From: Barnesiella viscericola DSM 18177
GTDB taxonomy: Bacteria; Bacteroidota; Bacteroidia; Bacteroidales; Barnesiellaceae
Length of the DNA stretch: 64,000 nucleotides
Assembly: GCF_000512915.1 (NCBI RefSeq)
Contig: NZ_CP007034.1
Location: forward strand, 930,001 to 994,000
Direction: 5' to 3'
Positions 59,951-64,000 of this stretch are shown piece by piece. Positions within the stretch are counted from its first letter, which is position 1; the number at the start of each line of letters is the position of its first letter. Below the pieces are notes generated by a model, which worked only from the letters and a program-made list of their open reading frames with translations, was not told the DNA's origin and searched no databases. Position numbers and translations under genes: made by a program.

Positions 59951-60343
59951 ATGCAATTCAAAGAGAACCAAACCATCTACCTGCAAATCGCCGAACGCAT
60001 CAGCGACGAGATACTGCTGGGCCACTATGCCACAGGGGCCCGCATACCCTCGGTGCGTGAATACGCGGCCCTCGTGGAGGTAAACGCCAACACGGTGATG
60101 CGTTCCTATGAATTTTTGCAGACCCAAAGCATAATCTTCAACAAGCGGGGTATCGGATTCTTCGTCGCGCCCGACGCCAAGATAAAGATTCGGGAATACC
60201 GGCGCAACGAATTCCTCAAAAACGAACTGCCCCGTTTCTTCATGCAGCTCTACACCCTGCATATCCCCATGGACGAAATCGACTCCATGTACCGGGAATT
60301 TATCGAAAACCTCACGTCAAACCCCTCAAACCAAGCCTCATGA
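59951..60343 (+). CDS. GntR-family (YtrA-type) transcriptional regulator
   Basis: The 130-residue protein has a GntR winged helix: TIYLQIAERISDEILLGHYA, GARIPSVREYAALVEVNANT and VMRSYEFLQTQSIIFNKRG. A short C-terminal helical tail replaces a large effector domain, as in the YtrA subgroup. It probably dimerises on the palindrome at 58165-58186 and represses its own operon. Its stop overlaps the next start by 4 nt. Confidence 0.85.
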   Translation: MQFKENQTIYLQIAERISDEILLGHYATGARIPSVREYAALVEVNANTVMRSYEFLQTQSIIFNKRGIGFFVAPDAKIKIREYRRNEFLKNELPRFFMQLYTLHIPMDEIDSMYREFIENLTSNPSNQAS

Positions 60344-61104
60344 AACGCTCAACCATAGTCCTGTTAATCGTTTTGGCCGTGATGATATTCGCCCCCATCA
60401 TCGCCATCAAAATCATCAGCAACCTCTCACCCGAAACAAAATTGAAGAGTCTGAAAGAGTTGCTGGACTATAATGAAAATTCCGACGCTCCCATGCGTTA
60501 CCTCGTTATCGACGATATCGACAACGATTCGGTAAGTGCCATCATCTACATCTCGACCCGCAACCAGAAAGATTCCCGGCAGGGCGTCGTCTTTGCCAAC
60601 GGCGAGAACTACACGGGCGACACCCTGCACATCACCGACCAATCGTGGTTCCATAACCAGTTTCTCAACTACGACCACGATACCCGACTCATCGTCGAGA
60701 ACCACAACCCCAACGTCACGCTCTTTTTCTCGGGAGGCAATTTCGACAGACTGATTATCCAGTCGCAGGGCGACGTAGTAGTAAAGAAATCGAACGTGGG
60801 TATGATGGTCGTGCAAGACAGTATCGGCCACAGTGGAATCAGTTGTACATTGAGCAATATCGGCACACTATTTGCATACCTCAACGATAAGTGTTCGCTG
60901 AGCCTGTCGAACAACAACATCGGCACCGCCTTCCTCCCCAAGGCGCTCGACACCTTGTTGCTCGAAGGCAACAACATCGGGGTCACGGGCTCTACCGACC
61001 TCATAGAGTTCAATCTGTCGAAAACTATCGGCAACGACAGTGTCGCCGCCGTGAATTTCGGTATCGGCGTGAAATATACCGACGACAAAGAAGATAAGGA
61101 ATAG
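60340..61104 (+). CDS. Membrane-anchored beta-rich protein of unknown function
   Basis: This 254-residue protein has an N-terminal membrane helix (TIVLLIVLAVMIFAPIIAIK). The exterior region has regular short beta strands with N-rich turns (SNVGMMVVQDSIG, LSNIGTLFAYLNDK, LSNNNIGTAFLPKA, LEGNNIGVTGSTDLI), suggesting a small right-handed beta helix, as in GIN/DUF2807-like proteins. I do not recognise a precise family. It is the fourth gene of the GntR/ABC operon (4-nt overlap), so it may act with the transporter at the envelope. Confidence 0.55.
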   Translation: MKRSTIVLLIVLAVMIFAPIIAIKIISNLSPETKLKSLKELLDYNENSDAPMRYLVIDDIDNDSVSAIIYISTRNQKDSRQGVVFANGENYTGDTLHITDQSWFHNQFLNYDHDTRLIVENHNPNVTLFFSGGNFDRLIIQSQGDVVVKKSNVGMMVVQDSIGHSGISCTLSNIGTLFAYLNDKCSLSLSNNNIGTAFLPKALDTLLLEGNNIGVTGSTDLIEFNLSKTIGNDSVAAVNFGIGVKYTDDKEDKE

Positions 61105-61147
61105 AACGGACAGAACAATTCATCACCATCTAATTGACTACGAACAG

Positions 61148-63667
61148 ATGAAAATCGTTTTCAAACTGGGTATTTTACTGGGAGTCTTACTCTCGGCATT
61201 TTTTAAGGCCGAAGCCGCTGCGGTCGATTGCAAAATAAGCGGCACCGTGACCGATTCGATACGCCAAGAGGCTATCCCCTTCGTGACCGTGGGGGTGGAA
61301 AACAGCGACGGCAAAGTGCTGTCCCGAGTGGCCTCGGACGTGAACGGACGCTTCACCGTCACAGCCGCAGCGGGCAACCTCTATACGCTGGTCATCTCGT
61401 CGGTCGGCTATACGACCCGACGCGTCGAGATAGCCGTCGAACCGGGCGAACGCACCCAGAATCTGGGCGACCTCACCCTCACCGAGGGGACCGAACTGTC
61501 GGAGGTGACCGTCGTGGCCCAACGCCCCCTCATCAAGAGCGACATCGACAAGATTACCTACGACATGGAGGCCGACCCCGAGGCCACGAGCAACAACGCC
61601 CTCGACATGCTGCGCAAGGTACCCATGATTACCGTCGATGCCGAGGAGAACATTCGCCTCAACGGGCAGAGCAACTACAAGGTGCTGCTCAACGGCAAGA
61701 GCTCGGCCATCATGTCGGGCGACAACCTCAAAGAGGTGCTCAAAAGCATGCCGGCCAGTTCGATCAAGAATATAGAGGTCATCACCAACCCCTCGTCGAA
61801 ATACGAGGCCGAGGGCGTGGGCGGTATCATCAACATCGTCACCGTGTCGCGCCGCGACTCCAACGGCATAGTGGGCAGCGTGGGGGCCAACGCCGACAAC
61901 CGAGGCGGATTCGGCGGCAACGTCTACCTCTCCTCGCAGATCGGCAAGTTTGCCTTCTCGGGCCGCTACTCGGGCAACCGCTACACCAACGGTCACGGAG
62001 GTCACTCGAAAACCTTCACCGAGACCTACGGCAGCGACGAGTTCAACCACTCGAACGTTTACGGCAAATCGCGCTTCGAGGGTCTCGGCCACAACCTCTC
62101 GATCGAGGCCAGCTACGAAATCGACACCCTCAACCTCATCAGCTTCTCGGCCTTCGGCTGGCTGGGCAACAACAAGTCCAACGCCAATTTCGACTACACC
62201 TCCTACACCCGGGCCAATGACATCAGCAGTCAATACCAGTCGCTCACCCGCTCGAGCAGCGACTACGGCTCGGTGTCGGGTACGCTCGACTACCAGCGCT
62301 CGTTTGCCAAGAAAGACCGCACGCTCACGGCTTCATACCAGTTTGAATACAACCCCAACAACTCGGACTATACCACCGAAAGCAATGGCCTCATCAACTG
62401 GAACAGCTACATCGAACGCAGCAAGAACAAGGCTCACGGTACCGAACAGACCGTACAAATCGACTACTTCGACCCCCTCACCGAGATGCACCAGATCGAG
62501 GCCGGGGCCAAGTATATCATGCGCTGCAACGTGAGCGACGGCGACCGCACCCAAAGTCTGTGGGACGAACCTACCGATACCTGGAACGATGTGCTGCTGC
62601 CGGTCAACGACCTCGACTACACGCAACACATTCTGGGGCTCTATGCCGGCTATGTATTGAAAATCAAGAAATGGAGCGGCAAGGTAGGTGCCCGACTCGA
62701 ATCGACCTGGAACGACGGCCGCACCACCAACCACGACGCCGAGGGAGGAACACAAGAGACCCGATTTGACAACGACTTCTTCAACGTGGTGCCCTATGTG
62801 ACCCTCTCGTGGCAGCCTCGCGAGATGCAGACCGTCAAGCTCTCCTACACGCAGCGGCTCAGCCGCCCGGGCATCTGGCAGCTCAACCCCTTCAAAGATA
62901 CCTCCACCCCCATGCAGGTGACCTACGGTAACCCCAACCTCGACTCCGAGATTTCGCACACCTTCTCGCTGGGATATACCCTCTTCACTGCCACGGGCAT
63001 GAGCCTGGCCGCCGAACTGAACGGCCGCGTGCAGAACAACGGTATCGAGCAGACCATCTTCATGGACGAGAACGGTATCGCCAACGTCACCTACGACAAC
63101 ATAGGGCGGGCCCGCGAGTGCAAACTGAACGTATTCTTCTCGGGCAACGTGCTGCCCACGCTCAACCTCTATACCAACCTCTCGGGCGGATACGGCGATT
63201 ACAGTTCAAAACAGGCCGGATACTCCAACAAGGGGTGGGACTACAACGGTTTCCTGGGTGCCCGCTGGAATGCCTGGAAAGACGGTGCCATCAGTGCCAA
63301 CCTGGGTTACTACTCGGGATTCCGCATGCTGGTGGGAACCACGGCTCCCTTTGCCTTCTGCGGGTTCAGCGTGAGCCAGTCGTTCTTCAACAAGCGGTTG
63401 CAGCTGACCCTCTCGGCCAGCGACCCCTTCTCGAAAGAGCGTAAGTTTGTCATGCACATCAAGAACGACGACTACCGCATCGACAGCTACAACTACAACC
63501 CCTGCCAGTATGTGCGGCTGGGTATAACCTACTCGTTCGGACAGATGAAAAACTCGGTGAAGAAGGCCCGCCGCAGTATCAACAACGACGACCTCAAAAG
63601 CGGCGGCAGCGGTGCCGGTAGCGGCGCCGCCGGCAGCATGAGCGGAGGCTCGGGCGGAGGCATGTAA
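61148..63667 (+). CDS. TonB-dependent-receptor-like outer-membrane protein
   Basis: This 839-residue protein has signal peptide MKIVFKLGILLGVLLSAFF ending at AEA. Residues 28-115 are a carboxypeptidase-regulatory-like (CarboxypepD_reg) domain (CKISGTVTDSIRQEAIPFVT). A plug follows (VPMITVDAEENIRLNGQSNY, KVLLNGKSSAIMSGDNL), then a 22-strand-type barrel of the OMP_b-brl_3 family (SLGYTLFTATGMSLAAELNG and similar). The C-terminus is glycine/serine-rich. No SusD-like gene follows, so it is not a classic Sus pair. Ligand unknown. It begins 43 nt after the GntR operon and may be read from it. Confidence 0.85.
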   Translation: MKIVFKLGILLGVLLSAFFKAEAAAVDCKISGTVTDSIRQEAIPFVTVGVENSDGKVLSRVASDVNGRFTVTAAAGNLYTLVISSVGYTTRRVEIAVEPGERTQNLGDLTLTEGTELSEVTVVAQRPLIKSDIDKITYDMEADPEATSNNALDMLRKVPMITVDAEENIRLNGQSNYKVLLNGKSSAIMSGDNLKEVLKSMPASSIKNIEVITNPSSKYEAEGVGGIINIVTVSRRDSNGIVGSVGANADNRGGFGGNVYLSSQIGKFAFSGRYSGNRYTNGHGGHSKTFTETYGSDEFNHSNVYGKSRFEGLGHNLSIEASYEIDTLNLISFSAFGWLGNNKSNANFDYTSYTRANDISSQYQSLTRSSSDYGSVSGTLDYQRSFAKKDRTLTASYQFEYNPNNSDYTTESNGLINWNSYIERSKNKAHGTEQTVQIDYFDPLTEMHQIEAGAKYIMRCNVSDGDRTQSLWDEPTDTWNDVLLPVNDLDYTQHILGLYAGYVLKIKKWSGKVGARLESTWNDGRTTNHDAEGGTQETRFDNDFFNVVPYVTLSWQPREMQTVKLSYTQRLSRPGIWQLNPFKDTSTPMQVTYGNPNLDSEISHTFSLGYTLFTATGMSLAAELNGRVQNNGIEQTIFMDENGIANVTYDNIGRARECKLNVFFSGNVLPTLNLYTNLSGGYGDYSSKQAGYSNKGWDYNGFLGARWNAWKDGAISANLGYYSGFRMLVGTTAPFAFCGFSVSQSFFNKRLQLTLSASDPFSKERKFVMHIKNDDYRIDSYNYNPCQYVRLGITYSFGQMKNSVKKARRSINNDDLKSGGSGAGSGAAGSMSGGSGGGM

Positions 63668-63716
63668 ACATGTAAACTCTACTTATTCAAAACTCTTTTG
63701 ATTTAATACACCTACA

Positions 63717-63755
63717 AGCCCGTATCCCTGCGAAGAGATGCGGGCTTACTCTTTT
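63717..63755 (+). terminator. Terminator of the receptor gene
   Basis: Stem AAGCCCGTATC/GATGCGGGCTT (one mismatch) with a 9-nt loop, followed by CTTTTTTTC. Confidence 0.8.
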
Positions 63756-63882
63756 TTTCTTTTTCATCGGGGGAAGGGAGAAAATAGCGTTGGAAAGGTA
63801 GAGGGAGCATTCCCGATAAACCGGGGAGAACCAAACTGGTTCCATCGCGATTTCGGGGCCGATTCCGGCAACAGACAATCGA
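63756..63882. other. Short gap between receptor and sigma-factor genes
   Basis: No gene or RNA is recognised between the receptor terminator and the converging sigma-factor gene. Confidence 0.5.
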
Positions 63883-64000
63883 TTAAACAATCTGTTTCTT
63901 ATAGGCTCTTAATTCTTGCTTGATACGGAATATCCGGGTCTTGACCGTACCCAACGGCAGGCCCTGGCTGCGGGCAATCTCGTCGTAGTGATAGCCTTGA
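63883..64000 (-). CDS. ECF-type RNA polymerase sigma factor, C-terminal fragment
   Basis: The last 39 codons of a gene entering from beyond the window read QGYHYDEIARSQGLPLGTVK and continue TRIFRIKQELRAYKKQIV before TAA at 63883-63885. This is the region 4 helix-turn-helix of ECF sigma-70 factors, which contacts the -35 promoter box. The sigma-2 domain and any anti-sigma gene lie outside. In Bacteroidales such genes often sit next to TonB-dependent receptors, but here the two genes converge, so a direct link is uncertain. Confidence 0.85.
   Translation of the reverse strand, partial: QGYHYDEIARSQGLPLGTVKTRIFRIKQELRAYKKQIV

Noticed and set aside
61187-62233. Minus-strand frame of 348 codons
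   Set aside because: Antisense shadow of the TonB-dependent receptor, with a low-complexity valine/glycine-rich product.

Overview
The window reads as the chromosome of a gut- or mouth-type Bacteroidales. The evidence is recurrent Bacteroidetes promoters (TTG or TTTG, 19-21 nt, TAnnTTTG), mostly without Shine-Dalgarno sites, plus fimbrillin-type lipoproteins, a BspA-type leucine-rich-repeat protein, type IX secretion (T9SS) C-terminal sorting domains, a large TonB-dependent receptor, and a flotillin/NfeD pair. The T9SS cargo argues for a Porphyromonas/Barnesiella-like lineage rather than Bacteroides itself. This placement is inference, because no rRNA gene is present.
1-14.2 kb is a defence and stress island. 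It begins at the edge of an IS4-like element. Then come a nuclease/DUF2075 helicase protein beside a truncated cytosine-5 methyltransferase, a lone AAA ATPase, a hipBA toxin-antitoxin pair, an unrecognised protein with a nuclease-like motif, and a run of five minus-strand genes: Fic, RusA-like resolvase, PD-(D/E)XK-like protein, OLD-family ATPase/Toprim nuclease, UvrD-like helicase. The last two form a Gabija-like pair and the first three look like extra components.
14.2-25.2 kb is a scrambled mobile zone. A YdeI-family gene and the stub of a MATE transporter gene are tandemly duplicated together with an intergenic repeat, here called R. The second copy is split by an IS256-family element with an 8-bp target duplication. 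After an IS1182/IS5-like element come two lipoprotein genes, one of them a fimbrillin-like protein fused to an IdeS/Mac-type cysteine protease. Next are an IS30 transposase joined in frame to the start of a DUF4143 ATPase, a field of short repeats holding a possible 55-nt RNA, another R copy, and a cobalamin riboswitch with no gene behind it.
25.4-64 kb is mostly core genome. It contains an AlkZ-related protein, a YczE/Cmk2-type fusion, a four-gene T9SS cargo operon with a hairpin after the first gene, a zinc alcohol dehydrogenase, an FAD-dependent oxidoreductase, and an AsmA-like protein. Then come NfeD-FloA, superoxide dismutase, TrpB2, tRNA-Glu(CTC), an iron-sulfur flavoprotein, a BspA-like protein, tRNA-Phe(GAA), and a minus-strand run of a small acidic protein, OmpA-like protein, purine nucleoside phosphorylase and ThiL. 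The window closes with a GntR-controlled ABC operon, a TonB-dependent receptor, and the 3' end of an ECF sigma factor gene running off the edge.
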